64,000 bases of DNA from Solobacterium sp. Its GTDB lineage: Bacteria > Bacillota_I > Bacilli_A > Erysipelotrichales > Erysipelotrichaceae. This document shows, piece by piece, positions 1 through 7,726 of this stretch. The position numbers and the translations under genes were made by a program. Under the pieces are notes generated by a model, which saw only the letters and a list, made by a program, of their open reading frames with translations, made no database searches and was not told the DNA's origin. The DNA lies in the NCBI GenBank assembly GCA_024696355.1, contig JAILGV010000030.1, positions 1 through 64,000 of the forward strand, in the 5' to 3' direction. Position 1 is the stretch's first letter. Every line of letters starts with the position of its first letter.

Positions 1-231
1 GGTGAAACACGTAAAGAGATGACCAAAAAAGTTTCAAAAATGGCTGAATCTGCCAAAGTCCAGATCAGAAACATCCGCCGCGATGCAAATCAGACGATCA
101 AAAAGGATGCTTCAATGGATGAAGACAATCAGAAAGATGCAGAAAAGGATATCCAGAAGCTGACAGATAAGTATATCGAACAGATTGACGAAGCCGCCGA
201 CAAAAAGAGTGCGGAAGTAATGAAGGTCTGA
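1..231 (+). CDS. frr: Ribosome recycling factor, C-terminal part (5' truncated by window)
   Basis: The reading frame is open from base 1 and ends with TGA at 229-231, giving the last 76 residues of a protein that is usually about 185 residues. The visible part has the typical RRF tail: TRKEMTKKV, an IRNIRRDAN stretch and a lysine/aspartate-rich three-helix-bundle segment ending in a conserved helix. RRF works with EF-G in the cytoplasm to split post-termination 70S ribosomes. In Bacillota frr normally follows pyrH, which would lie just outside the window. A hairpin with a T run directly follows the stop. Confidence 0.93.
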   Translation, partial: GETRKEMTKKVSKMAESAKVQIRNIRRDANQTIKKDASMDEDNQKDAEKDIQKLTDKYIEQIDEAADKKSAEVMKV

Positions 232-260
232 GCAGTAGACAGCAGAGAAAAGGAAAAAGG

Positions 261-287
261 CTGATTTTCAAAAATCAGTCTTTTTTT
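261..287. terminator. Bidirectional terminator between frr and citX
   Basis: CTGATTTT (261-268) and AAAATCAG (271-278) form a hairpin. A run of seven T follows on the plus strand. On the minus strand a shorter T run follows the same stem, so it can serve both convergent genes. Confidence 0.8.
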
Positions 288-316
288 GCGTGGAAATCAT
301 ATTCATCGGCTGTAAT

Positions 317-820
317 TCAGAAGTATCCGTCCAGCAGCGCCGTGACGGCATCCTGAAGCTCCCTGACGCTGTGGCGTCTGCTGCGGGCACAGTCCTGTGC
401 CTGCCTGCTGCAGATCAGACATCTGCGGAACGTATTTCTGGTCAGCTTCCTGCCGTCCGTATCAATGACATCCATGTCAAACAGTCTTCCCAGAGGGTGG
501 TTTTCTTCGATATCAGACGTGATTTTCTTCAGTGCCTCTGCTTCAGCCCGTACGCACAGAACGATTTCGTCGCCGGTGACTGCGTGGGTTTCCTCCTGTC
601 CGCATACCGCGGCGCTTTCATCCCGGAGTCTGCGGAGAAGCTCGTTTTTCCCTTCGTTGAAGGCAGATAAAATCTTCGGCGATGTTTTTATCGGGCCGGG
701 GATATTCATGCAGAAGGAAATGACAGGGCAGTGCTGCGTGTCAAGAAAATGATTCTGAACGCTGACGCGCCTGTCGCGGTTTTCGATAACCTGTGCAACA
801 TTTACTTCATTTATGCTCAT
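317..820 (-). CDS. citX: Citrate lyase holo-ACP synthase CitX
   Basis: A 167-residue protein of the CitX family (apo-citrate lyase phosphoribosyl-dephospho-CoA transferase), which attaches the prosthetic group to the acyl carrier subunit CitD. The family signature is clear: MDVID, GRKLTRN, then RRCLIC and a CARSRRHS block near residues 98-135. The length is normal for a stand-alone CitX. The ATG at 818-820 has a TAAAAT box (827-832) six bases upstream and no close Shine-Dalgarno sequence, so the transcript may be leaderless. citC lies 0.7 kb away on the same strand with a CarD-like gene inserted on the other strand. The citDEF structural genes are not in the window. Confidence 0.9.
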   Translation of the reverse strand: MSINEVNVAQVIENRDRRVSVQNHFLDTQHCPVISFCMNIPGPIKTSPKILSAFNEGKNELLRRLRDESAAVCGQEETHAVTGDEIVLCVRAEAEALKKITSDIEENHPLGRLFDMDVIDTDGRKLTRNTFRRCLICSRQAQDCARSRRHSVRELQDAVTALLDGYF

Positions 821-917
821 GGTTATATTTTACTCCGCAGCCGGTCTTTTGGCACCGGAATCATTGCCCGAACAATTGTGAAGCAAATAACAAATGTATA
901 TGCATACGGTGGAAATG

Positions 918-926
918 TGATATAAT
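918..926 (+). promoter_or_regulatory. Extended -10 promoter of the CarD-like gene
   Basis: TGA-TATAAT is a perfect -10 hexamer with an extended TG element. No good -35 is visible at the right spacing, which is usual for extended -10 promoters. A strong Shine-Dalgarno (gggagggg) follows before ATG 963. Confidence 0.6.
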
Positions 927-962
927 AGTAGAAATAATAATGCAGAGGGAGGGGTCACGGAT

Positions 963-1469
963 ATGTATAAAGTTAATGATGTGGTCGTCTACAAAAGAGA
1001 TGTCTGCAGAGTTACGGGTAAAAAAAGAAGTGACTTCACGGGCGAGATGTGCTACGTGCTTCAGCCGTATTACAGTACAGATGGTTCGACAACCATGCTT
1101 GTTCCGGTATCAAACAAGGGCGGGCATCTGCGTGACCTGATTACGAAGGAAGGGATTACGGAACTGTGCAGACGGGCTCCTGAAGTGGAAACTCTCGAAA
1201 GCAAGCCGGCAAATATGAAAAGCCAGTACGCCGCCGTGATGAAAGGTGACAGCATAGAAGATCTTGTTTGCATTATCAAGACCTCCTATCTCAGAAACAA
1301 CGAGCGTATCAGAAATCATAAAAAACTTGCAAGCATCGACGCCGAATACCTCAAGAAAGCGGAAGACTATCTCTACAATGAGCTGTCTGTCGCAATGGGA
1401 ATGCCGTACGATGAATGCAAGAAATACTTTGAAGAAGAAGTGATCAGACTGGAAAAAGAAGAATTATAG
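963..1469 (+). CDS. CarD/CdnL-type RNA polymerase-interacting regulator
   Basis: A 168-residue protein with the CarD_CdnL/TRCF RNAP-interaction domain at the N terminus: FKV-like MYKVNDVVVY start, a YYVLQPYY-type strand and a DGSTTMLVPV segment, residues 1-70. A helical C-terminal half ends in a charged tail. CarD proteins bind the RNA polymerase beta subunit and stabilise open promoter complexes. The gene is monocistronic, with its own extended -10 promoter, strong Shine-Dalgarno and terminator. It lies between citX and citC on the opposite strand. Whether it acts on them is unknown; the placement could be accidental. Confidence 0.85.
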   Translation: MYKVNDVVVYKRDVCRVTGKKRSDFTGEMCYVLQPYYSTDGSTTMLVPVSNKGGHLRDLITKEGITELCRRAPEVETLESKPANMKSQYAAVMKGDSIEDLVCIIKTSYLRNNERIRNHKKLASIDAEYLKKAEDYLYNELSVAMGMPYDECKKYFEEEVIRLEKEEL

Positions 1470-1491
1470 GATCTGCAAAGATCCTTTTTTT
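1468..1491 (+). terminator. Terminator after carD-like gene
   Basis: AGGATC (1468-1473) pairs with GATCCT (1480-1485), followed by a run of T. It overlaps the stop region of the CarD-like gene and abuts the stop of citC on the other strand. Confidence 0.8.
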
Positions 1492-2528
1492 CAGTAATGG
1501 ACCGTATCCTCCATGGCACAGATGCCGTTGATCACAGGCTCTGCCTCTTTGCTCATAAAATATGAAAGCGTCGTTTCCGGAAGATAGTGCCTGAGCACAT
1601 CGAATCTGCCGCTCTTGATCAGGGTGCGTACCGTGGATGCGCTGATCAGCTCATCACCGTACTGTTTTCTGGGAATAACGATGCATCTGATGCCGTGCTT
1701 CGGAAGTTCCTCCATCATGGTCTGATTGTAAATTCTTGTGACAACACTGCGGGGTTCTTCACCGGCATAGCGTGCCGTGATATTCATTGCCTCCGCGATC
1801 TTTGCAAACACGGAAACATCCACCAGTGCATGCGAGCGGTTGACAGCCTCCTCGTCTTTCTGGAAATAGGAGGGGAAGGTTGCGCTGCTGATGATATAAG
1901 ACCCCGAATCATGATAAATGATGTTGTTCAGATGCTTCGTGCCTTCCATGACAAGCCTTTTTCTTACTGCGAAGGGAATCGGACTCTTTTCCTCACTGAC
2001 GATAAACAGGTGCAGGCATTCGTTTTCACGGGCTGCTGTTTCAACCAGGTACTGATGTCCGAGGGTGAAGGGATTGGCGTTCATGACGATCGCGGCAGAC
2101 TTTCCCGGGACTGCAGTTTCGGCAAGATTCTTCAGATACTGTGAAAAGCCGGTGCGTTTGTTTTCCATGAAAACAATGTTTTCCTGCCGGACAATTTCAT
2201 AAAATCCGAGATCGCCGAAGAAAACCGCAGAGGACGGCTTTGTATAGAGAAAGACATGCATATTGCCGCGCTCAAACTGCTTTTCGAGAAGATGGGTGAT
2301 CAGCGTGTTTGTCAGGCCTTCACCGTTATGCTTCGGACTGACGGCGATGCAGCGCAGTGTATTGCCGCTGCAGCTGCCGGTTGCGGCAACGTTATAATCA
2401 TCGTCATAAATGACGCATGAATAGTCAACATTGGGATCAAGACGGATTCCCTGTTCCTTAAGAAGTGCAAGCATCTCTGCGAAGGCTGACCTGTCAGTCG
2501 GCTGAACCTGTGAAATTGAATAACTCAT
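1491..2528 (-). CDS. citC: [Citrate (pro-3S)-lyase] ligase CitC
   Basis: A 345-residue protein that acetylates the thiol of the citrate lyase prosthetic group using ATP and acetate, which activates the enzyme. An N-terminal GNAT-like domain (about 1-125; 'IAVSPKHNGEGL', 'DLGFYEI') is followed by a nucleotidyltransferase domain. That domain has NANPFTLGHQ (TLGH at 155-158) and a C-terminal ISASTVR motif, both standard for CitC. I chose ATG 2528 because GGGGAG sits five bases upstream; an in-frame extension to 2558 has no ribosome site. With citX it marks anaerobic citrate fermentation. The oxaloacetate decarboxylase that would take the product is at 36-39.5 kb. Confidence 0.92.
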   Translation of the reverse strand: MSYSISQVQPTDRSAFAEMLALLKEQGIRLDPNVDYSCVIYDDDYNVAATGSCSGNTLRCIAVSPKHNGEGLTNTLITHLLEKQFERGNMHVFLYTKPSSAVFFGDLGFYEIVRQENIVFMENKRTGFSQYLKNLAETAVPGKSAAIVMNANPFTLGHQYLVETAARENECLHLFIVSEEKSPIPFAVRKRLVMEGTKHLNNIIYHDSGSYIISSATFPSYFQKDEEAVNRSHALVDVSVFAKIAEAMNITARYAGEEPRSVVTRIYNQTMMEELPKHGIRCIVIPRKQYGDELISASTVRTLIKSGRFDVLRHYLPETTLSYFMSKEAEPVINGICAMEDTVHY

Positions 2529-2618
2529 AAACTCTCCCCGGGCTGCTGTGAGCCGCAATTACGGCATATCCTGTTTTTATTTTAACTGCAGGCGGCGGAT
2601 TCGTCATCAGAATATGTA

Positions 2619-2648
2619 TTGACGGTTCTGCATCATAACTGCTATATG
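2619..2648 (+). promoter_or_regulatory. Putative sigma-A promoter for the small ORF and kptA
   Basis: TTGACG (2619-2624), an 18-bp spacer and TATATG (2643-2648) lie just upstream of the 59-residue ORF. Confidence 0.45.
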
Positions 2649-2676
2649 AAAGTCAGAGAGACAGGAAACATGAAAT

Positions 2677-2856
2677 ATGAAAAAGAAAACAATTGAAGAA
2701 ATCCGGGAGGCTGTCATTGATTATTACGGGACAGCAGTTTCTGCCGCACCGGCTGCGCTGCTTGACGTGATCCGGGCGGAACGGATGAATGATGAGCAGC
2801 TGATTGAAACAGCTGTCAGGAACGGACTGATTGATGAAGATGATGTCATCAGATGA
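2677..2856 (+). CDS. Hypothetical 59-residue acidic protein
   Basis: A small ORF beginning MKKKTIEEIREAVIDYYG and ending in an acidic tail (IDEDDVIR). It is predicted to be helical, with no membrane segment or cysteine motif. It sits directly behind a plausible promoter, has codon use like its neighbours, and overlaps the first codons of kptA. It therefore looks like the first gene of a two-gene operon. The Shine-Dalgarno (acagga) is weak. I do not recognise the family and infer no function; it could be a translated leader that couples translation to kptA. Confidence 0.5.
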   Translation: MKKKTIEEIREAVIDYYGTAVSAAPAALLDVIRAERMNDEQLIETAVRNGLIDEDDVIR

Positions 2857-3382
2857 AAAAACATCCCTGAGCAGGTTTATCAGCCTGATTCTCCGGCATA
2901 AGCCGCAGGTAATCGGCATTGAACTTGATGAACACGGATGGGCGGATGTAAATGAGCTGATCAGCGGAATCAGCAGAACGAGAACCATCAGTCGGGAAGT
3001 CCTTGAGGAGATCGTCCGGACTGATGAAAAACAGAGGTACAGCTTCAATGAAGATCATTCCAGAGTGCGTGCCAATCAGGGGCATTCTGTTCCGGTTGAT
3101 GTTGAACTTAAGGAAGCTGTTCCGCCGGAAATCCTGTTTCACGGAACAGGCACAAAATATATCCCTTCCATTGAGAGGCAGGGTCTGATTCCGAAATCGC
3201 GTCTGTTTGTGCATCTTTCCGCAGATGCATCAACTGCCTTCAGAACGGGACAGAGGCACGGCGTCTGTGCGGTGCTTACCGTACACAGCGGCAGGATGCA
3301 TCGCGACGGGTTTGTGTTTTACAGGTCCGTCAACGGTGTATGGCTTACAAAAAGGGTTCCTCCCGAATATCTGCAGAAATAA
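2834..3382 (+). CDS. kptA: RNA 2'-phosphotransferase (Tpt1/KptA family)
   Basis: About 182 residues with the family hallmarks: a winged-helix N-terminal part containing LSRFISLILRHKP, a DEHGWADVNELI segment, and the C-terminal NAD+-binding half with ILFHGT, VHLSAD and the late FYRSVNGVWLT block. Tpt1/KptA transfers an RNA 2'-phosphate to NAD+, forming ADP-ribose 1'',2''-cyclic phosphate. Bacteria that lack yeast-type tRNA splicing have no obvious substrate, so its cellular role is open. The start is uncertain: ATG codons at 2834, 2840 and 2843 are all possible. The gene overlaps the preceding 59-residue ORF. Confidence 0.88.
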   Translation: MKMMSSDEKTSLSRFISLILRHKPQVIGIELDEHGWADVNELISGISRTRTISREVLEEIVRTDEKQRYSFNEDHSRVRANQGHSVPVDVELKEAVPPEILFHGTGTKYIPSIERQGLIPKSRLFVHLSADASTAFRTGQRHGVCAVLTVHSGRMHRDGFVFYRSVNGVWLTKRVPPEYLQK

Positions 3383-3436
3383 AAGCGGCTGCCTGTCAGG
3401 GTGCCGGGCTTCTGCATATCATCTCCTGGCATGCTG

Positions 3437-3449
3437 TATAATATAAATC
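3437..3449 (+). promoter_or_regulatory. -10 box abutting the start codon (leaderless candidate)
   Basis: TATAAT at 3437-3442 is followed by only seven bases before ATG 3450, with no Shine-Dalgarno sequence. Transcription would start at or next to the A of the ATG. Confidence 0.5.
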
Positions 3450-4100
3450 ATGAACGGCTACGAGTTTGAACAATACTGCGCAAAACTGCTGAAAAACAAA
3501 GGCTATACAAATATCGAAACGACACGTGCCTCAAAGGATCAGGGAATCGATATCATTGCCGACAAAGGCAGATACCGCTACGGCATCCAGTGCAAATACT
3601 ATGACAGGCCGGTGGGGAATTCGGCTGTTCAGGAGGCAGCTGCAGGCGCGAAGTATTACAAATGCGACAGGGCGGCTGTTATGACGAATTCGACGTTTAC
3701 GGAGCCTGCCTGCAGTCTGGCCGAAATTAACCGTGTGATGCTCTGGGACTCGATCAGGATTGATCCGGCAGTGGATCACGGGGGATGGCTGATTGACCGG
3801 ATTTCGAACCGTTTTTCGCTTCTGGCAGTGATACTGGCACTGATCCTCACCGCTGTGTCTTTCGGCGGATATTTCGCTTTAAAACCCGCTCTGTTCCTGC
3901 TGGCAGGTGCTCTCTTCAACTGCCGTGACATGAACAGCGGATCGCTCGTATTTCTGGCATGGATCTTTTATTCCGGTGCGCTTCTGCTGTATGTAATGCA
4001 TTACGGCTTTCTGTATACGGATTATTTTTTCTGGATCTACACAGTCCTTTTTCTGATCCAGTCCGTCAGGCTGGCAGGATCTTTCCGGCGTTTCTGGTGA
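3450..4100 (+). CDS. Membrane-tethered Mrr-like restriction endonuclease domain protein
   Basis: A 216-residue protein. Residues 1-105 form a PD-(D/E)xK nuclease fold of the Mrr_cat type: YEFEQYCAKLL helix, DQGIDIIAD with the catalytic aspartate, and the QCKYY strand giving the Q-x-K signature. Residues about 124-215 contain three or four hydrophobic helices (LLAVILALILTAVSFGGYFAL and others), so the nuclease would face the cytoplasm from the membrane. Related small Mrr/membrane proteins are common in Bacillota and are mostly uncharacterised; a role in DNA uptake or defence is inference only. The start is fixed by a leaderless-type promoter. Confidence 0.82.
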   Translation: MNGYEFEQYCAKLLKNKGYTNIETTRASKDQGIDIIADKGRYRYGIQCKYYDRPVGNSAVQEAAAGAKYYKCDRAAVMTNSTFTEPACSLAEINRVMLWDSIRIDPAVDHGGWLIDRISNRFSLLAVILALILTAVSFGGYFALKPALFLLAGALFNCRDMNSGSLVFLAWIFYSGALLLYVMHYGFLYTDYFFWIYTVLFLIQSVRLAGSFRRFW

Positions 4101-4133
4101 AAAGAGGGCTGTTCCCCGGTCTGCGGGGATAAT

Positions 4134-4193
4134 AAAAAGGAGCCGCAGACTCCCGTTCCTGTCCGGATGCACCGGACAGTTTTTCTGCAGCTC
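4134..4193 (-). terminator. Terminator of the WYL-sirtuin operon
   Basis: On the minus strand an outer stem (AGGAGCTGCAGA with TCTGCGGCTCCT) encloses an inner CTGTCCGG/CCGGACAG hairpin and is followed by TTTTTATT. Confidence 0.7.
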
Positions 4194-4928
4194 CTAAACT
4201 TTGATTTTCGGGAAAACGTCGGAGAAGCTTGCCTGAATCAGCAGATCAGCTTCACGGTCATAGGGGGTGACACTCCTGTTGATCAGCACGAGCTTCCTGC
4301 CTGAGAAATAACGGATCAGTCCGGCAGCCGGGTATACTACCAGGCTGGTTCCCAGGACAATCAGCACATCGGCGCTCTGTATGGCCGCCACCGCACCGTT
4401 GATTACGGGGGAACTCAGGCCTTCTTCATACAGAACTACGTCAGGCTTGACAATGGCGCCGCATTTGTCGCAGCAGGGAATGCCGCTGCTGTTTTTAATA
4501 TAGGAGGCATCGAAGAATTTGCCGCAGCGCGTGCAGTAGTTGCGCAGCACCGAGCCGTGCAGCTCATAGACACGTTTGCTGCCGGCTTTCTGGTGAAGTC
4601 CGTCAATATTCTGCGTGACGACCCCGAGGGATTTTCCTTTGGCTTCAAGCTTTGCCATCAGTTTGTGCGTATCATTGGGCTCGGCATCCAGAATCAGCAT
4701 TTTGTCTTTATAGAATCTGTAAAATTCCTCCGGATTCTCCTCGAAAAAATGGTGGGAGATGATTTCTTCCGGCGGATACCTGTACTGCATGCTGTAAAGG
4801 CCGTCCTGACTTCTGAAATCAGGAATGCCGCTGTCTGTGGATACACCTGCGCCGGTAAAGAAGACGATGCGCCGGCCTTCATCAATGATCGTCTGGAGTT
4901 CTTCAATTTTCCGTTGGAGTTCTGACAT
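4194..4928 (-). CDS. NAD-dependent protein deacylase, zinc-containing sirtuin
   Basis: A 244-residue SIR2 family protein, the usual size for bacterial CobB/SrtN. It carries the NAD+ motif GAGVSTDSGIPDFRS (26-40), TQNID (105-109) and catalytic His124 in ELHGS. A structural zinc site uses C132/C135 and C153/C156. These are the marks of a genuine protein deacylase, not the defence-type SIR2 NADases that lack the zinc module. ATG 4928 is chosen because aaagaaagtgag precedes it; an extension to a TTG at 4970 would overlap the upstream gene. It is 19 bp downstream of the WYL regulator and probably cotranscribed. Confidence 0.92.
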   Translation of the reverse strand: MSELQRKIEELQTIIDEGRRIVFFTGAGVSTDSGIPDFRSQDGLYSMQYRYPPEEIISHHFFEENPEEFYRFYKDKMLILDAEPNDTHKLMAKLEAKGKSLGVVTQNIDGLHQKAGSKRVYELHGSVLRNYCTRCGKFFDASYIKNSSGIPCCDKCGAIVKPDVVLYEEGLSSPVINGAVAAIQSADVLIVLGTSLVVYPAAGLIRYFSGRKLVLINRSVTPYDREADLLIQASFSDVFPKIKV

Positions 4929-4947
4929 ATCCGGTCTCACTTTCTTT

Positions 4948-5916
4948 TTAATTATTATAAGTCTTTTCAAGTGTTTGTGCCGTAGCTAGAAGTTCACTGA
5001 TCAGTTCCGCCGGTTTCAGTACCGTAAGCCTGCCCGTAAACATCAGAAGCCATGAGATCAGCGTGGGCGTTACCGATGTCCGGATACTGGCGGTAAATGA
5101 TGTGCTGTCGGTCTGGCTGATGATAATATCATCTCCGAATTCATCAAAAACGATATTTGCCATGGAAAGATCAAAACGGATGACAACTGTCTGTGCCTTT
5201 CCGCGGTAGGCATGAAATGACGTGCGCCGCCATGAAGCCGGATCGAACGGGAGCGGGTCAAAAGTGTCTTCAAGGACTTTTGCGCTTTCCATTTTATCGA
5301 TTCTGTAGTTGGCAAAGCTCCGGTGCTTTTCAGACCAGAGAACACAGTAATATCTTCCTTCGAAGGACATGACCGCATAGGGATTCAGATGATAGATCTG
5401 AGAGTTCCTGCGGTATTCTTTCTTTTTTGAAACTGTCAGATCATAGTAGCGGAATTCGACGGGATGGGCTCCCGCAATTGCCTTCAGGAGAAGTTCCATG
5501 ATCTGCATCACGTGGTCATTGTCTGTTTTTGTCTGGCAGAGCTGAAATGGGACAACAGCCTTTCTCTGATAAATGCTGAGTCTTTCATTGACGGCGGAGA
5601 TCATCTCTGCAGTCTGCTTCCGGGAAAGAGAGGGGGAGCCGGCCGCTGCATCACAGATGAGCATAGCCTGGGAAAGAGAAAACATATGTTCGATGTAATA
5701 TCCCTGTATTCCGCCGGCACGGCTGAAAACAATTTTGTGTCCGCTTTCCTTCAGGGCATCAATCGAAGCATACACTGATTTTCTCTCGGCGCTGATTCCC
5801 GCTTCATCCAGTTCCGCGATCAGTTCATCCATTGTAATCCGATGGTCGCTGTCTGTTTTTTCTTCAAGAATGCGGAGGACAGCCATCGTTCTTTTCAAAT
5901 GATTTCCGGTTCTCAT
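4948..5916 (-). CDS. WYL-domain transcriptional regulator
   Basis: A 322-residue regulator with an N-terminal DeoR-like winged helix (about 1-75, MDELIAELDEAGISAERKSV region). A central WYL domain (about 150-250) holds the strand HPVEFRYYD, the YHLNPYAVMSFEGRYY segment and FANYRIDKM. A C-terminal WCX-like extension follows. WYL domains sense ligands, often nucleic acids or nucleotides. It is the first gene of an operon with the sirtuin. Upstream on its strand TGG-TACAAT (5927-5935) and TATAAT (5922-5927) sit 10 and 5 bases before the ATG, with no Shine-Dalgarno, suggesting a leaderless message. Confidence 0.88.
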   Translation of the reverse strand: MRTGNHLKRTMAVLRILEEKTDSDHRITMDELIAELDEAGISAERKSVYASIDALKESGHKIVFSRAGGIQGYYIEHMFSLSQAMLICDAAAGSPSLSRKQTAEMISAVNERLSIYQRKAVVPFQLCQTKTDNDHVMQIMELLLKAIAGAHPVEFRYYDLTVSKKKEYRRNSQIYHLNPYAVMSFEGRYYCVLWSEKHRSFANYRIDKMESAKVLEDTFDPLPFDPASWRRTSFHAYRGKAQTVVIRFDLSMANIVFDEFGDDIIISQTDSTSFTASIRTSVTPTLISWLLMFTGRLTVLKPAELISELLATAQTLEKTYNN

Positions 5917-5994
5917 ATTTTATTATATTGTACCACTTTTCGGACAGTATAAAAGGTTCCCCGTCCTAATATGAAAGAGGAAAGAGGTGGAACT

Positions 5995-6594
5995 ATGAAT
6001 CAGACACAGAAATTTACAGTTAATGAGGGAATTCTTCTTCTTGCATATGCGTATGCATTCAGTGATTATACGGAAGCTTCGGTATTCTTCGGTGCACTGG
6101 CGCTGATCCTGTGCATATGGTTTCATTCGGCCGGCGTTTTTATGAGGCGCTACTTTGCAATTGCCGCACTCTCGCTCGTTCAGATTCTGCTGATCCGTTC
6201 TTCGCATATGAATGAAGTCTGGCCGTCACTGTCTTTTCTGGCATTCTGCAATTCCGCTTATTCAGTCATGTGGATGGACAGCTCTTATAAATCCGTAAGG
6301 AAAGTGACATACGGGGCGGCAGCTGTCATGCTGGGATATCTTCTGACTGCACTGATTCTTCCCGATGCGGCCGTACAGATTCTTATGAAGCAGAGCGGCT
6401 GCCGGCCGGATGTGCTGATCGGTCTTATCTTTCTTCCCCACCAGGCATGCTTTCTGGCAAAATACGGGAAACGTGAGTGCATGACTTTAAAAAGAAGAAT
6501 CTGTTCACTTATAATAAATCCTGTTGAAAGAAAGGACTGCAGTTATGACGGAATGGCTTCTCAGGCGGTTTGCCGGCACCCTCAGATCTTCTGA
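5995..6594 (+). CDS. Hypothetical polytopic membrane protein
   Basis: A 199-residue protein starting at ATG 5995 behind GAGGTGG. It has about five hydrophobic helices (around residues 13-60, 65-80, 88-105, 112-132 and 145-165), then a short basic cytoplasmic tail. Its last 50 bases overlap the start of the CDF transporter gene in another frame, so the two are probably translationally linked. I do not recognise a family. The final 35 residues (after CMTLKRRIC) lack hydrophobic character and lie in the overlap, so the annotated C terminus may be an unselected extension. Confidence 0.65.
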   Translation: MNQTQKFTVNEGILLLAYAYAFSDYTEASVFFGALALILCIWFHSAGVFMRRYFAIAALSLVQILLIRSSHMNEVWPSLSFLAFCNSAYSVMWMDSSYKSVRKVTYGAAAVMLGYLLTALILPDAAVQILMKQSGCRPDVLIGLIFLPHQACFLAKYGKRECMTLKRRICSLIINPVERKDCSYDGMASQAVCRHPQIF

Positions 6595-7726
6595 CCCTCA
6601 GAACATGCGTACGCAGTACGGCATGTTTTCAGGCGTTGTGGGACTTGTCTGCAATCTTGTTCTGTTTGCCTTCAAGCTGACCGCCGGACTGCTGATGCAT
6701 TCCATTGCGGTTGTGTCTGATGCGTTCAATAATCTTTCCGACGGATGTTCCTGCATTATTACCCTGGCCGGATACAGACTGGCCGGAAAACCGGCTGACA
6801 GGAAACATCCTTTCGGACACGGAAGAATGGAATATCTGGTTTCTCTTTCGGTATCGCTGCTGATTGTTCTGTCCGGCTTTGAACTGCTGAGAAGCAGTTT
6901 TGAGCGTCTTTTTATTCGCAGTCAGATCATCTTCCAGCCGCTGCTGTTTGTTTTTCTTGTTCTTTCCGCAGCTGTCAAACTCTGGATGAGACATTTCTAC
7001 ACAACAGTGGGAAACAGAATCAGGTCTGATGCTCTTCTGGCATCGGCACAGGATGCGGGAAATGATGTGCTGGCAACTTCCATCGCAGTTGCGGCAATGC
7101 TGCTGAATGCGTATACCGCCAGTTTTCCGTTTGACGCTGCGGCGGGACTTTTTGTTTCCGGAATGATCATGCTCTCCGGCTTTCAGATCGGCAGGGAAAT
7201 CCTGGACCGGCTGCTGGGGACGCCGGCGGACCGCGGGCTGGCCGATCAGATCGGTCAGATGATTCTGAACCACAGGGAAATCAGGGGTATGCATGACCTG
7301 ATGATTCATGACTACGGTCCCGGGACACAGATCGCCAGCGCACATGTCGAGATCGATCAGAATATGCCGTTCTTCAACGCGCACAAAATCGCAGATGAGA
7401 TTGAAAACGAGATTTTTGAAAAAATGCATGTGGAAATCACTCTGCATATGGATCCGGTGGAAACGGATAATCCTTTAACCGCGCAGTATCAGGAAAAAGC
7501 CGCCGGAATCCTTTCCGGATTTGACAGGAATATCAGGATACAGGATTTTCATGCGGTTTACGGGGATGATTCCGTGAATCTGATGTTTGAAGCCGTTGTG
7601 CCGTACAACAGCCAGGCTGATACAGAAACCATGCGCAGTGCACTGCGCGATGCATTCAGGAATGAAAATGTCACTGTCAGTCCGGTATTCAAGCATTCAT
7701 ATACCGGTGAGGATGCCGGGTCATGA
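6545..7726 (+). CDS. Cation diffusion facilitator (CDF) family metal transporter
   Basis: A 393-residue inner-membrane metal/H+ antiporter. Six transmembrane helices span roughly residues 25-210. The metal-site aspartates lie in SDAFNNLSD (helix 2) and SAQDAGND (helix 5), with KPADRKHPFGHGR in the loop between helices 2 and 3. The cytoplasmic C-terminal domain (about 215-300) has the ferredoxin-like CDF fold (IRGMHDLMIHDYGPG, HVEIDQNMP), followed by a second, less typical 90-residue extension. The substrate cannot be assigned; Zn2+ or Mn2+ are likely. ATG 6545 follows gaaagga. The stop overlaps the next ATG by 4 bp, so this gene leads a three-gene operon. Confidence 0.9.
   Translation: MTEWLLRRFAGTLRSSDPQNMRTQYGMFSGVVGLVCNLVLFAFKLTAGLLMHSIAVVSDAFNNLSDGCSCIITLAGYRLAGKPADRKHPFGHGRMEYLVSLSVSLLIVLSGFELLRSSFERLFIRSQIIFQPLLFVFLVLSAAVKLWMRHFYTTVGNRIRSDALLASAQDAGNDVLATSIAVAAMLLNAYTASFPFDAAAGLFVSGMIMLSGFQIGREILDRLLGTPADRGLADQIGQMILNHREIRGMHDLMIHDYGPGTQIASAHVEIDQNMPFFNAHKIADEIENEIFEKMHVEITLHMDPVETDNPLTAQYQEKAAGILSGFDRNIRIQDFHAVYGDDSVNLMFEAVVPYNSQADTETMRSALRDAFRNENVTVSPVFKHSYTGEDAGS

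Noticed and set aside
4194-4928. Sirtuin as a Thoeris/DSR-type defence NADase
   Set aside because: The protein has the four-cysteine zinc site and the length of protein deacylases. The defence-type effector domains and partners are absent.
6545-6594. Frameshift joining the membrane protein (5995) and the CDF gene
   Set aside because: The CDF gene starts with a normal N terminus behind its own ribosome site. A 50-bp overlap of separate genes explains the data.
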